The notes below the pieces were generated by a model. That model did no database searches and was not told where the DNA came from. It saw only the letters and a list, made by a program, of their open reading frames with translations. From positions 22,852,178-22,916,177 of the forward strand of contig OZ022576.1 of assembly GCA_963669155.1 (NCBI GenBank): a stretch of DNA of 64,000 nucleotides, read 5' to 3'. Below, piece by piece: positions 25,401 through 38,717 of this stretch. Positions within the stretch are counted from its first letter, which is position 1. Each line of letters opens with the position of its first letter. The position numbers and the translations under genes were made by a program. This DNA comes from Arbacia lixula. Lineage: Eukaryota; Echinodermata; Echinoidea; Arbacioida; Arbaciidae.

Positions 25401-28400
25401 TGAGAACCTAAGACCTTAGGCAAACAAAGTCAGGGCTTGCCCTTAATTTTCTGTGGTCACTTGAGCATGAGATCCAGGTCGCCAAATTAATGTTCAGGTG
25501 GCCCAGATTATGAGCGATGAGCAATTCTGGTGTTGTGGCTAGCCGGGCCACTGATTGACAAGTTTCAGGTGGCCACTGGCCCTTGGGCCACCATTACAGG
25601 CAAGCTCTGTGGATACACCCAGTGATAAGAATAGCATGCTTAATCCTAATTTGCATTTTGGTTCTGTACTTGACCATGTATGTACGTCAGTGGTTAAACC
25701 TGAGTGTGGACATGGTGTCGCTGGTTGGGGATCTGTTCCGTGGTCAGACGTTCAAGTCTCTGGACACTATCATCATCTCGGCTTGCTGTAAGCTGAGAAA
25801 GATCTTCACCCTGAAGGAGCAGCCGCCTGATACCACTGACGACGATGGTATGTTTCTCAGATCCTGTTGGTTTATTCTTTTGTGCTCTGGAGAAAGGGCT
25901 GGTGAGAAAGTGAAGTTTGGAATAATGAAGAAAGGAGAGGAGAGTGGAATGAAGTCTCTTATCAGGGTTAGCCCAGTTTTCTGTTAAATTGTCCCACAAA
26001 AATTCCTTTCCAGACAAATAAATTACTTTTGAGAGTTACAGTATCATTTTGTTTACACTTCCTTAGTAATTCAACATACATATTTTTCTTTTTGAGCAAA
26101 TAGTTTAACTTGTCATATATGAAATTAATGAGAAATTGATTAATTCATCCTCTTTTCATGTTTCTTTCTGTTTCCCAAATGCAGAATTATATGATTGCAC
26201 ACCGCTTACCAACAGTACAGCAGATATTTCATCCATACCCAAAGCTTGCCAATTTTCTTCAGATGTTCCTCACTTAACCCAGGTAAAGAGTAATACAAAA
26301 ATGATGAAATGAGAAATTGATCATGTATAGGATAATGTATTGACAAATTGAAGTAGGTACATAAAAGTGTATGAACATGTTTTATTTCAGCATCATAATC
26401 ATACACTCTAGCTATTTAAGTGATTTGTATTAATTATTATTTTGGTTAAAAGGAAATTTGAATGCCAGCCCTCATTCGTAATAACACTGGTATGCTTGTA
26501 CAAGCTTTCCTCTTACAATTCAAACATATGAGTCATGTAATTTGTCAAATTGATTTTAAAAATTCCAAATGATTGGTAATTGATGATGTAACTGAGCAGT
26601 GATATCTCCCTTTTTTCCAGTAGGTTATTGATGTTTTTAAATTGGAAGTCATATCAAACCAAATGTTCTTCTTTCAACAGGTTCTGTCCATGTCCAAACT
26701 GAGACATGCAGAGTTCAAGCTGAGAGGTGATAGCAGCAGACCACCATCATCAAATGAACCAGGTGAAGAAAGAAAAGTAGACAAATATATACGTCTCTTA
26801 AAGAATTCAAGTGCACAATTGCAGAACGAAGGATGACAAATGAGAAGTGTCGATGAAGTATCGCTTTGTCTCTATATTCATGTGTTTCACATGTTTTGAT
26901 TAGTACCATGCAGCATATAAGAAGAGAACAACAGTAAGTATTATAAGGGAGGTTGTATATAAACAGGTATTGTGTGTTCTTGCATGGCCCAGTATTGTAC
27001 TTGTAAGCAGTTGACCTTTTTGATAAGTATTACAGGTATGTTACAGTGGAACCGTCTCTAGTGACAACCTATCCAGAAAGACCAACCGTCTATAAAGACT
27101 GCATTATTTATTTTTTTTAACGATGTTGCTTATTGAAATGTGTATTGAAGTAACCTGTACATAAAGGCCGCATTTCTTGTCTCCTTTGAGCAGTCTTTCT
27201 ATGCAAGTTTCACTGTATTTCCACGCTGCAGTAGCAGTGAATGCTGCAGAGACTTAAGTTCAGATGAGATACAAACACCAGGCTCTGGGGCCTCTTGAAA
27301 CTGGTCCCAGTAACGAAACACAACACTTTTCTGTTGTATACACTAGCCGATATGCATGATGTCCTGTCAACTGAATGTATGTTTGATGGTTTTCTTGCTC
27401 TAGATTTGAATTCTAGTCTGCGTGCCAAAGACAACAGGCCAACACATATAGCATTTGGAACCAAGGTGTTTGCTCCACAGACGTCATCAGGAAGGAAAGT
27501 GTCGGCATCAGGACAGAGAGAGGTAAGACAGTTTCTTTATTATTAAGAAGTATGTTCATATTAATGTTCTTGATATTCATGTAAAGATAACATTTAAATT
27601 TTACATATCTTGTGTTCTGTTTATTTTATGATATTTGATAAAAATGTTATGCCTCTTAAATCTACTATGCCATACAGCGACTCCTGTACCAAAAGTATGA
27701 GAGTCCTGAAAGGTGATCAATTTCATTGTCTAAACGGCTACATCTAGGTTACTTTGAATATTACCATAAGCGAAAATTGAAATAGCTTGATAAGACCAAT
27801 AACTGTTGAATACTGTGGAATATCTTGGTACATCTAACATATACTTCTTACAGTCCTCCAATAACTATTCCAGGCCATCCGTACACCATCCTTTTTTTTT
27901 AGTTTAGATCAGCAGAAATTAGCATATAACAGAAAATGTTATGGTGATTATCTGTGTTTGTTAAATCAATACTCCATTGAATTGATGGTTCTTTGGCAGG
28001 GTTCTGGTGTGAGCGGTAGCAGGACAAGTCGTTCTTCACATTCCAGATCTCCCAGATCAAACGGTAAGCATATGACCAACCTTAACTCCTCAGGATGTGT
28101 CTCAAATTTCCCTCTCAACAGCATTTACCCATTGACTCTTTATGAAACTATCAAGTGTCTAAAAGCTTGTTTGTAGAGTAGTAAACATCTGTCAGTCATG
28201 CAAACTTGTTAAGTGGTGCATTTCCATTAATAATACCAACATCTGATCGATTGTCGATCCAAATTTATCATGAATTTTCTTGAAGCATGAATATAGAAAA
28301 TACTGATTTCTTGATTCACGGTGTACTAAAAATGCAACTTTTTAAAAAAATTTTTTTAACCTAGCAGTTAAAATTCCTTGCTATGCATCTATTGTCTTCC

Positions 28401-31400
28401 CTAGAGCCCCTGAACAGTGCCCGAGGTGTTGCCCCTCCCATGGGAGGAGAAGTCAACAAGCTGGTAGTCCATGGCCACACAAGGCAGAAATCAGACCCAG
28501 GATCAGAGATTGACAATCCCAACAAAGTAGATAAAGGTAAGCCCCAGTCACATAGCAGGATGGTGAAATGCCTTTTCCTGTTTCTTTAAAGGGCATATAC
28601 TGTACTGGGAAGGCAAAAAAGTCTTCAAAATGTAATTGTTAGCAATCTTCTTGCCACTGGTCTTAACCCTAATACTCCCGGGGGGGGGGGGGGGGGGGGG
28701 CATTATGGCCCTCCCCCTGTCGAAGTTTTGTCGGTACTTCCTAACGCCTCAATATTTCAAAACGAAATTTCTTGACTTTTTTCTCTGATCCTTCCCGCAC
28801 ATTTTGATACCAAATTTATGGCGATCGGACCTACCGTGCGGGTGTCAGATTACGTTTACCGAACACATGTCACTGAAATTTCGCTATTTCTCTATGTGAC
28901 TGTGTATAACCCTATGGATAAAATCAGCTTTTCCAATTTATGTAAATACTTTTCTAATAAGTGTTATCATTGTTTCAAATAGTGTAAATAATTACCACAC
29001 ACACACACACACACACAAACACACACCCACACACACACCCACACCCACGCATACGCATCTGAATCTTGACGAAAAACAAAGAAATACATAAGAAAATTGA
29101 AAAACAATAAAATACATAAGAAATAATTACCACAACCTATCTTTTTCTTTCAAGAATTGATGAGGGAGTTATGAAAGTCATTTGTACCAAAAATTGCTAT
29201 TCTTGAGGCTTTATTTAGTGAGAAATACCAAAATCTATGATTTCTCGCATAAATTAGCATAAATTATTAGTTAAAAAAAAATAAAAGGACTTTCGTGAAT
29301 TTAGCTATACAACTTTGTAGATTACATAATTCTTTACCCTTGTGCAAAATTTTGAGGCAATCGGGCGACCCATGGCTGAGATCTCAAGGGGGGGCCATAA
29401 TGGCCCCCCCCCGGTAATAACAAGCTTTGAAATACCCCGGGAGTATTGGGGTTAAATTCAGGTATTGTCCATTTTAGAAGCTTGCTGAAAGTTATTTGCT
29501 CTCAAATGATCCACATATGGAGTAATTAATGATTAAATCCTCAAAATGTTCGGGCCAAACATTTTGAGGATTTGTGATTTAATCACTCATTACTCCAAAT
29601 GTAGATAATTTGAGGGCAAATAACTTTCAGCAAGCTTCTAAAATAGAAAATACATGAATTTAAGACCATTGGCAAGAAGATTGCTAACAATTACATTTTG
29701 AAGGCTTTTTTGCCTTCCCAGTACAGTATATGCCCTTTAAAGTTTAGTTCTTTATCAAAGGACAAAAGTATGTTAGCAAGCTAATGAACCAGTACATTGA
29801 AATTGTTTCTAGTCAATGGCAATATGGACCGTATAAGCCTAAATATGTACAATAAAACTAGTAAATGCTTACATTTAGGTACTTAGTGTGATAAAATAGG
29901 AAAAGTAATGTGTATTTGTCATGCATTCTGTTTCATTAGGCCCTCAAGTTTACTTCATACTACTTGTAGGCCTATGTGTTCTTGACAAAGCAGTTGCAGC
30001 TGTGCAGTGTTATACGGAGGTTGATGGTATCTCAGGCATGCCTCTTCATTGATTAATATTGAAACTGCGCACTGCTGATGATGATCTGATACACTTTAAT
30101 GCTGCAATATGCTTTTTAAAGCTGAGATTTGGGGTTATTTTAGTTACATAGTAGATGTCTCGTGCTATGTGATGATTATGATCCATGTGACCATTTTGTG
30201 TTGCAGGTACATTATCAGGGAGCAACACATGGTCTGCCTCTGGCGTCATTGACGACCCTTCCAGGCAGCCACACCCTCCCAGGGAAAACTCTGGTGGGAG
30301 GTCTCGGCGAGTTGTCAGGGTCCGTCCCACCAGTGGCAAGAAAGCTGGTGAAACGGGACGCAGTGATGCCTCTGAATCCAGCGACGTTGATCACACGTCG
30401 GTGAGAGGGCGACAGACAGAGCTGAGTAGCGCTTCAGGCCGGAACAAGAATAAATCAGATGTGTCTTCGTCCGGGATGCAGAATACGATGGGGAGTGGCT
30501 CGGCCGGAAGGCATAGGACTCGATTAGACAGTCTGTCTGAGTCGGATGACCACCAGGAGGTTGGGGGTTACGGGCGGGGCAGTGAACGGAATGCTTCAGG
30601 GGGGCGCAGCCGTATCCCGCGCAGGAAGAAAAAGGAGAGGAGCAGCAAGATGGCGGGGCTGTCTGGGAGTGTGAGGGAGGAGGAGGTGCTGGAAAACAGT
30701 GAGGATGGCAGGAGGAGAGGAGGGGTGAGGAACAATGGAGTGTCAGGAGATGGGGGCATTCCACAAGTGCAATCTGGGGAGAGAGTTGCCAAGAATGGCG
30801 ATGATGTCAATGGAAAGTTAGCAGAAACAGGTAATATCACATATCTACATAATTTGTTATATCCTGATGCTATATATAACTGCTGGATGGTCTATTGTAC
30901 AATATGTTCATTACTCAAAAATCTAGATTCATTATCTGATGTAGAGATCTGTTCATGCTCATAGCATATAGCAACATTAGGTTATTGTCCTATACTGTCA
31001 GTATTTATATCATTATTACGTGTTAAAAAGTATGTAACTAGGTACCAGTATTAATGACTTTTTATGAAAGTTTAGAGTTTGATACGTCTTGAATATTGGC
31101 TGTTTAGTTCCTTTTTTCAGCTCACAACTCATCAGAGCATGACACATATGTGTTGGTAAGGCTAACTGACAGGCTAGATATGTCATAAAGTTAATCAGTG
31201 TGATTAATGAGATTAGAGAATGAGCTCCAATGCGTAGTTTGTAGATGTAGTTGCTTCACATACAGCCCCATATTTACAAATGAACTGTTCGATTTTGAAG
31301 ATAGCAATTGTTTGAGCACAATAATACTTGTGTTGCCCAGCTTCAAAGAATGCAGACCTATTTCATTTTGTGTCCATGTGATAAGAATGACATTTTTACT

Positions 31401-34400
31401 TTACCAGACTCTGGCATTGCTGTCTCCATGGAAACATCAGAACCTGAGGGTAGCCACTCATCAACATCAAACAGGTGAGTATAAAAATTGCCCTGCCAGG
31501 ACAAGATATTTCCTAAGATTCTTCAGGTTATTGTGATGAAGTGAAACCATAAAAAAGTTTTACAGAGTCATTTGGAGAATTATGAGTATCACTGAGTGTG
31601 GGTATGTGTGAAATTGATGAATAGCTATATATGTCTCCAGCTGTGAAAATAAAGAAGAATGAAAGGAAAGAGCCTTAAATGATGTACCTGTAAATCAGTG
31701 TGACTTACCAATAGTTCCATTGAGATATTAGGCTTGTGAACATTTCAAAAGAGCTTCACCAGGAGTCATTGTCTCAACACAAAGAAAAGGAAGCCTGATA
31801 TACCTATATTCAGGAGGTAATTGTGTCTATTAATATCTCAAGCTATTTCGAATAATGAGTCTTGGATGTCTTGGATGTCTCGTGGGTAGGTCTGTGAAAG
31901 CGGACGGGAAGGACAAGAATGCCTTGTACACCTTTATGTCGCCACCTCACACCGTTCCTGTCCGAACAGCTGAACACTCCAGGCAGCTTGATCCAAAGAA
32001 ACTTCAGGTGAGTCTTGACTGTACAAGCATAGTTCACGTTGTCCATGGAATGCCTCCTTGTCATCCCATCTTATACTTCAGGGTATCTCAGCGTGGATGA
32101 TTCAGAAAAGGAGAACTTACAGTGTGACACATGTTGATTTTTGTGTGAAGAAATCTTAATAGTTGATTAAGCAATAGATACTTTTCAAATGAGTATTAGT
32201 AAACAAAATTGATGATTTGTTTTACTTTCTGTAATATGCTGTTCTACTATAATTTACATTCAAGATTTTTATGCCTCCGCCACGAAGTGGCTGGAGGCAT
32301 TATGTTTTCGGGTTGTCCGTCCGTCCATCCGTCCGTCCGTCCGTCCCGAATCCGTTTAGGCAATATCTTGAGAACCGTGAACCAGATTTGCTTCAAACTT
32401 GGTACATGTGTGTATTGCATAAAACCAATGAAGTTTGTAAAATTGGGGTCAAATCTGATTGAGGTCAAAGGTCAATGGACTTTGTGAAAAATCGCCCAAA
32501 ATTGACCTTTTTCACATTAAATTCAAATCCAAGAATACAATTCTCATCAAACATGTTACAAAGATGGATCACTACTTGGAGGTAGACTGGTGACATTTTG
32601 GGTAAAATTCCTGAAAGGCAGAGGTCAAAGGTCAATGAACTTTGTGAAAAATTGCCCAAAATTGGACCTTATTCACAATAAATCCAAGTCCAAGAATGCA
32701 GTTCTCATTAAACATGGCACAAAGATGGATCACTACTTGGGGATAGACTGGTGAAATTGTTGCTGAAATTCCTGAAAGGTCAGAGGTCAAAGGTCAATGA
32801 ACTTTACCAAAATTGGCTCAAAACTGCACAAAACTTTATATTTCTCACAATAAAGCCAAATCCGATAGCGCATTTCCAATCAAACATGGTGCAAAGATGG
32901 ATCACTACTTGGGGCTAAACTGGTGACATTTTTGGTGAAATTGCTGAAAGGTCAGAGGTCTAAGGTCAATGAACTTTGCCAAAAATTACCTAAAAATTGC
33001 CCCAAAAGTGATATTTTCACATTACCAACCAAACTTGGTGCAAAGATGGATCACTACTTGGGGGTAGACTGATAACATTGTGGGTGAAATTTCTCAAAGG
33101 TCAGAGGTCAAAGGTCAATGAACTTTGCCAAAATTGGCTATTTTTCACATTGAATCCAAATCTAATGATTCAATTTAAACAAAACATGGTACAGAGATGT
33201 GTCACTGCATGGAGGTAGACTGGTGAAAGCTTGGGTAAAATTCCTGAAAGTTCAGAGGTCAAAGGTTTATGAACTTTGCCAAAATTTGCTGAAACTTGCC
33301 CCCAAATTGATATTTTTCACAATAAATCCCAATCCAATTATGCATTTCAAGAAAACACGGCACATGAATTACAAGGATAAAAGGATTGACTTAGACAGAC
33401 TGGTAAATATTGGAAGTCAAAGAAGTGAGAGGTCAAAGGCCAATGAACATTGCCAAACTTTGCTAAACATTAAATAACAGAATATCATATTTTCAGGAAT
33501 TCACTGAAACATTCCCAACGAAACAAACAGATTTTCTGAGAATAATCTAAATAGAGCTAGCAAAGAGGCGGAGACATATTTATCGACTGCGTGGCAGTTG
33601 AATTGCTCTATTTTTTTTCATGAAATAGGATGGCGGTTGATTGGTAGATGTGCAGTGTTGCAAAAGTTGTATTTTCATGAACAAAAACTTTCCCCAGCAA
33701 AAAATTATCTTATTTCACATTTTTGCTATACATTGATTTCTTGTCTACTTTATAGTATGTACAAGACAACTTTTTGGAAAAGCAGGTGTTTTTTTTATAG
33801 CGTTGCAGTTATCAAAAGTTGTTGTTTTTTTTTTCCTTTCATATTTTCCCTTTTTGTAGATGAAAATGCAAGCAATCATAGATAGCAAAACACCAACAAG
33901 ACTGAGTGAAGAGGGAAATCCTGTCGAGTTTGATCCCAGCAAGGAATCCTCTCGCGACCTGATTAGCCCGGAAACAGACTTTTTAAGAAATGCCCTCCTC
34001 AACGATGATTCCGACCTTGAAGACGATCATCCCGCCAAGCCTCGAGCCATTGTTGAACGCTCCCGCTCCCCTAAAGACAGGACTATAACAGAGAGCCAAC
34101 GTACTGGAGACTCGGTCGGAGCAAGCGTGAAATCATCATCGTCTCGGCAGCAGCCTGCTCAGAGTTTGTCTCCGACGCTGCGGCGCAGCAAGCTGGTGGC
34201 TCTGGAGAGGAGTCAGCAGGGCGGGGGAGGGGGAGGGGGTGCCCCACCTAGGGGGTCCATGTCAAGGATGAGCATCAGATCCAACCGGCTCAAGGAGATC
34301 CCCAAGGATGATCCCAGGCTGTCTGAGGTAAGATCCAATGATAATAGGGAGGTGTTTAGCTAGGGGCAAAGAATTTGTGGCTCTGTAGATATCCCTTCTG

Positions 34401-37400
34401 ATTTAAATACCAAGGGTAGTATTATGAAAACAAACTAAGGACCCCTATGATCCATAACTGTGATTGGCCTCTTGCTGCAGTTTTCGACTTATGTGCGTTT
34501 CAGAATGACAACTGGCTATGCTAAGACAATTTTTGAAAGTTTCTATCAGAATGCTACCCCAGTTGCATGTATATCTCATACAATGTTTCGAGTATTTCCC
34601 TTTGTAAAAATGTGACTTTAGCATTATAGGGCAACTGCAGGACTGTGGATGGAGAAAGTACCAGTCCATAAACAGCTTTCTGTCATCATGTGTTTGATCC
34701 GGATGATGTTATCGTTGTTTATGTTGTTGGTACTTTTGCAGGATTTTATCACATTATTGGAGAAAAACAAGTTGTCACACTGACTGTCAGCCTTCCTTGC
34801 AGCACTATGACTGGAGAAAGGACCAGTCCAACAACAGCTCTCTCACATCATGTGCTTCTTCTTCATCATATACTACTGCTCATCTCTCTTGCTGTCACCC
34901 TCCCTCCTCCTAAGACAACGACTCGCAGAATTATCAATCCAACTTCACCTTTGGAGCAGTATATATTTCTTCTTGATAGTATTTGAACTCTTGCAAGGTT
35001 TTTATCCTATTACTAATCATTCTTGCTTTTATCCTTCTTTTCAGGACTATGACTGGAGGAAGTACCAATCCAACAACAGCTCTCTAGCATCGTCCCTAGA
35101 GGCCAACATGCTGGCCAGCCTGCGGAGGCAGCAGCTGGAGGAGCTGTATGAGGAGCGCAATGAGGGCGCCGCAAACAGCAGCTTCGAGATCCACAACTAC
35201 GGTGATGACGACGAGAGCAGCTCCAGTGACGACACCAACACCACCATCAGCACCTGGAAACCACCGGTAAGTCATTCAACACATGACTGAAAACAGTGTT
35301 CTGATTTGAGGCTGGATCTGAATGTTAAATCTTTGTTCTTCAAGTTTGGGTAGCCCTTTTGTATATTAAAAAAATGGAAAATGGAAGAAAAGAACTTCCC
35401 TCACAGTGTTAAAAGTGGAAACCGACTTTGAGTGAAATTATAGTGATGGCTAGATTTTAAGTAGCTTTCGTACGCCTCGTCAAAGACCTATTGGGTTGTG
35501 TAGCCTCGAGACCGAGACTTCTACGCAACCTTTAAATGATGTTTATTTATGCAGACTTTCATCTTGCATTTTGAAACGCCTCCATCAGCCCTTGGAAAGC
35601 ACAGGTATAGCAGTATAAATATTGGTGATGGTTTTTGTTTTGCTTATCATGTGACCTAATTACTCTTGTTTCTCTTTAGGTTTTCTTTGAATATCTGATC
35701 TTATATCGTGTATGTGTTTGTTTCCTTGCACTGTAGGATAACCTGAAGAGAGGCAAAGGATATCAAGATGAAATGAATTATGCTCCAACCGGGAATCCTC
35801 TGATGCAGTCTAACCCAAGGTAGGCAAGACCCAGATCCTGTCAGTCAAGTAGTCTCCATATGTGTAGAAAGACTGCTTGCTTTTATATTACACCTCTACA
35901 TTGTCTCATAGGAATGGTTTTTGACAGTCAAACCTGTAAAGAAAGACCTTCATAAAAGGTAATGGATACTTAGCAGTAAAGATTACATGAGCCATAGTCA
36001 CGGCAGAACAGTTATGTTTTGACATTCACATTCTTGTTTGATTTCAGAGTGATGTGAATCTTCCTCCTTAATCTGTCCAACTTCCATTCAACCATCCATC
36101 TGTTCATGTATATACAGTTTTAAATCATTGAATTTAGGAAATACTTCAATACCTGTAAAATATTTATCCATCCATCACTCCATTGTTAATAACTGTTGTT
36201 TATTGATTTATGTCACGGGAGATTCATGTCCTCTCTCTTTTGATTGTTCCCCTTCCTCCTTCCCTCAGGGATTGGTCTAATCTGTTCAGCCCTCCTATTG
36301 TCCTGCCCAGTGAGAAACTACAGAATGAACAGACACAGCTCTCTCCGGTCAATGAGTTTGGATCAGGTATTGAATGGGATGAAATGGGATGAGGTGGGTG
36401 GGTGATGGGTGGAAGTGAGTGGAAGGGGTAGGGAGGGGGGGGGGGGTATTACAAATTATAGAACGAACAGACACGGTTCTCTCCACTCAACGAGTTTGGA
36501 TCAGACTGAGATGACTGAGATGGGGTAGGGTGGAAGAAGATGGAGTAGTGAGAGGGAGGGAGTGGAGATAAGACACTACAGAATTGGCAAATACAGCTTT
36601 TCCCTTTCAATGAAGTTAGATGCATTAATGCCGTAGGTGAAATGAGATGAGATGGAGTGGAATGAATGCTGTGGGTGGAATTAATGGGAGATTTTAGAAT
36701 GAAATTACATTATTTTCACGAAGATATGTCTATGCAAGTATGTTTATAGTTGTCTATGATTTAACTGATATGGCAACTATGAATGCACACAAACTGTATT
36801 GCACATATGTAAAGTTATGAACACCATAAAAAGATGACAACAGACAAAGAAAATCCTATATACCAGCTTTTAAAAATGAAACAATGTTATGTTGAAGAAT
36901 AGAGCTACATGAAACTGGCAGAAGAAGTGAAAATAAACAGCACGGTATGACTCAAAATTGCCATTCCAGGTTTTCATAAAAGGTGTATTGACAAAAGAAT
37001 AGTCTGTTGGATCAATAAAGGAAAGCCAAATTATGTTGTTAGTATTCAGACTTTTGAGAGATTTCAGTTACAGAAACAAACAAAGAATATTACATTAAGT
37101 TATGACAATGTCACATGGTCTTCTTGTCTCGTGTCGATGGGAAACCACTCATGATATCTAGACTCGATGAAGACAGGAAGAGCGAATAATGTGTGATCAA
37201 CAGTGATGAGGATTTCAGATGAGAAAGCAGTACACTCAGAATAGCAAATTCCTCTTGAATAGCAATAATATGAATCCCATGAGAATTAGTCTTTTCAGCA
37301 TGAAAATTTCCAAGTTACAAAGTTTAACGGAGAGGGTGTTTACCATTTGTGAAAAACAGTTTCATAGTTTATTGTGTTGGTCCATGGGAAAGAAGTGCGA

Positions 37401-37425
37401 CACCCCACGAAGAGGCACCATGTGG

Positions 37426-37473
<48 letters not shown>

Positions 37474-38668
37474 TCTCTCTCTCACTCTCTCTCCTTCTCT
37501 CTCTTTCCCTACGTCTCGCTTCTGGAATATATATCATGTATTGATCCCATCCAATATGTCAAAGATGTAGACAGCGCTTTCTTGATAGGGGCACATTGCT
37601 GTGTATACGCCCCAAAAGAACTAGTAGAGAGTGTTGAGTGAGTACTTTAAGTGCAGACTTGGATTTGTTTGAAGATGCATATAAAATTTCACACAAAGTA
37701 AGTACACACCAAATTAAAAGAGGATGACAAAATTGCTCTCTTTGTGTAAATTCACATTGAAATTATGAACAAGACTGTTTTTTGCATGCTTTACATCAAT
37801 TTGAATGAGAGACATTGAAATGATATGATAAAGGAAAATGTAAAATTGTATTTCAAGACTGATCAATGACTTTTTCTAAAGATCAACAGTCAAAATGTTT
37901 GTTATGAATGTGCTTGAATCTACTTCACTTGCTCTCATTTAACTCCATTCATATTTTGCTGCTTTTACTGATTTGTTGAGTGATATGTGGATATTTTTTT
38001 TTCTGTAAATTGAAAGTCATAATCAAAGGCAATTTTGACAAATTAGCCTTTGAAAAACTGTCGTGAAAAAGGTACCAGACATAAATGTAGTTGTCAGGTA
38101 ACCGATCAACAGCTGCATGTTGATCTGTTGATTGTAAATGCTTGTGAGGTATTTGAAAAAAAATTAGAAAAGTATTATTCCAAAAGATTTACAATCGTGC
38201 TAGAAACAATAAATGTGTTGTGTTTGGTAATGCCTAGATTTGTGAGATAAGATTTTGATCTATAATACATATCCTCATTACTTCAATAGATAATGTCCAC
38301 AAGTTTAAAGCTTATACAAATTGAAATCATAGGAATCTTTCCTCTCTATCTCCCTTTCTCTATTAGTATTTGTCCCCCTCCTCTTCTCTTTCTCTAGTTT
38401 TTTTTTTTAAATCTCTTTCTCACTATCTTTCTGTGTCTTCTATGTCTCCCTTTCATTCGCCTCCTCTCTTACTATATTCTTTTATTTCTCTCTTTCTCCC
38501 TGCCTTTCCCTTTCATCCATGTCATCCTCTGCTTATCTCTTACCCTGTCGTCTTCCCAGGTGATATGATGAAAGTAGTATTTATACACTAATCAACCATA
38601 GTCTCTTCAAATGGAATCTGACAGCCTCTCCACCTGGCAAAGCCATTGGTTGATAAAAGTTTGTAGCA

Positions 38669-38717
<49 letters not shown>

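Noticed and set aside
33199..33477. 92-codon frame in the minisatellite element
   Set aside because: It is a readthrough of degenerate core repeats with no reverse transcriptase or Rep motif.
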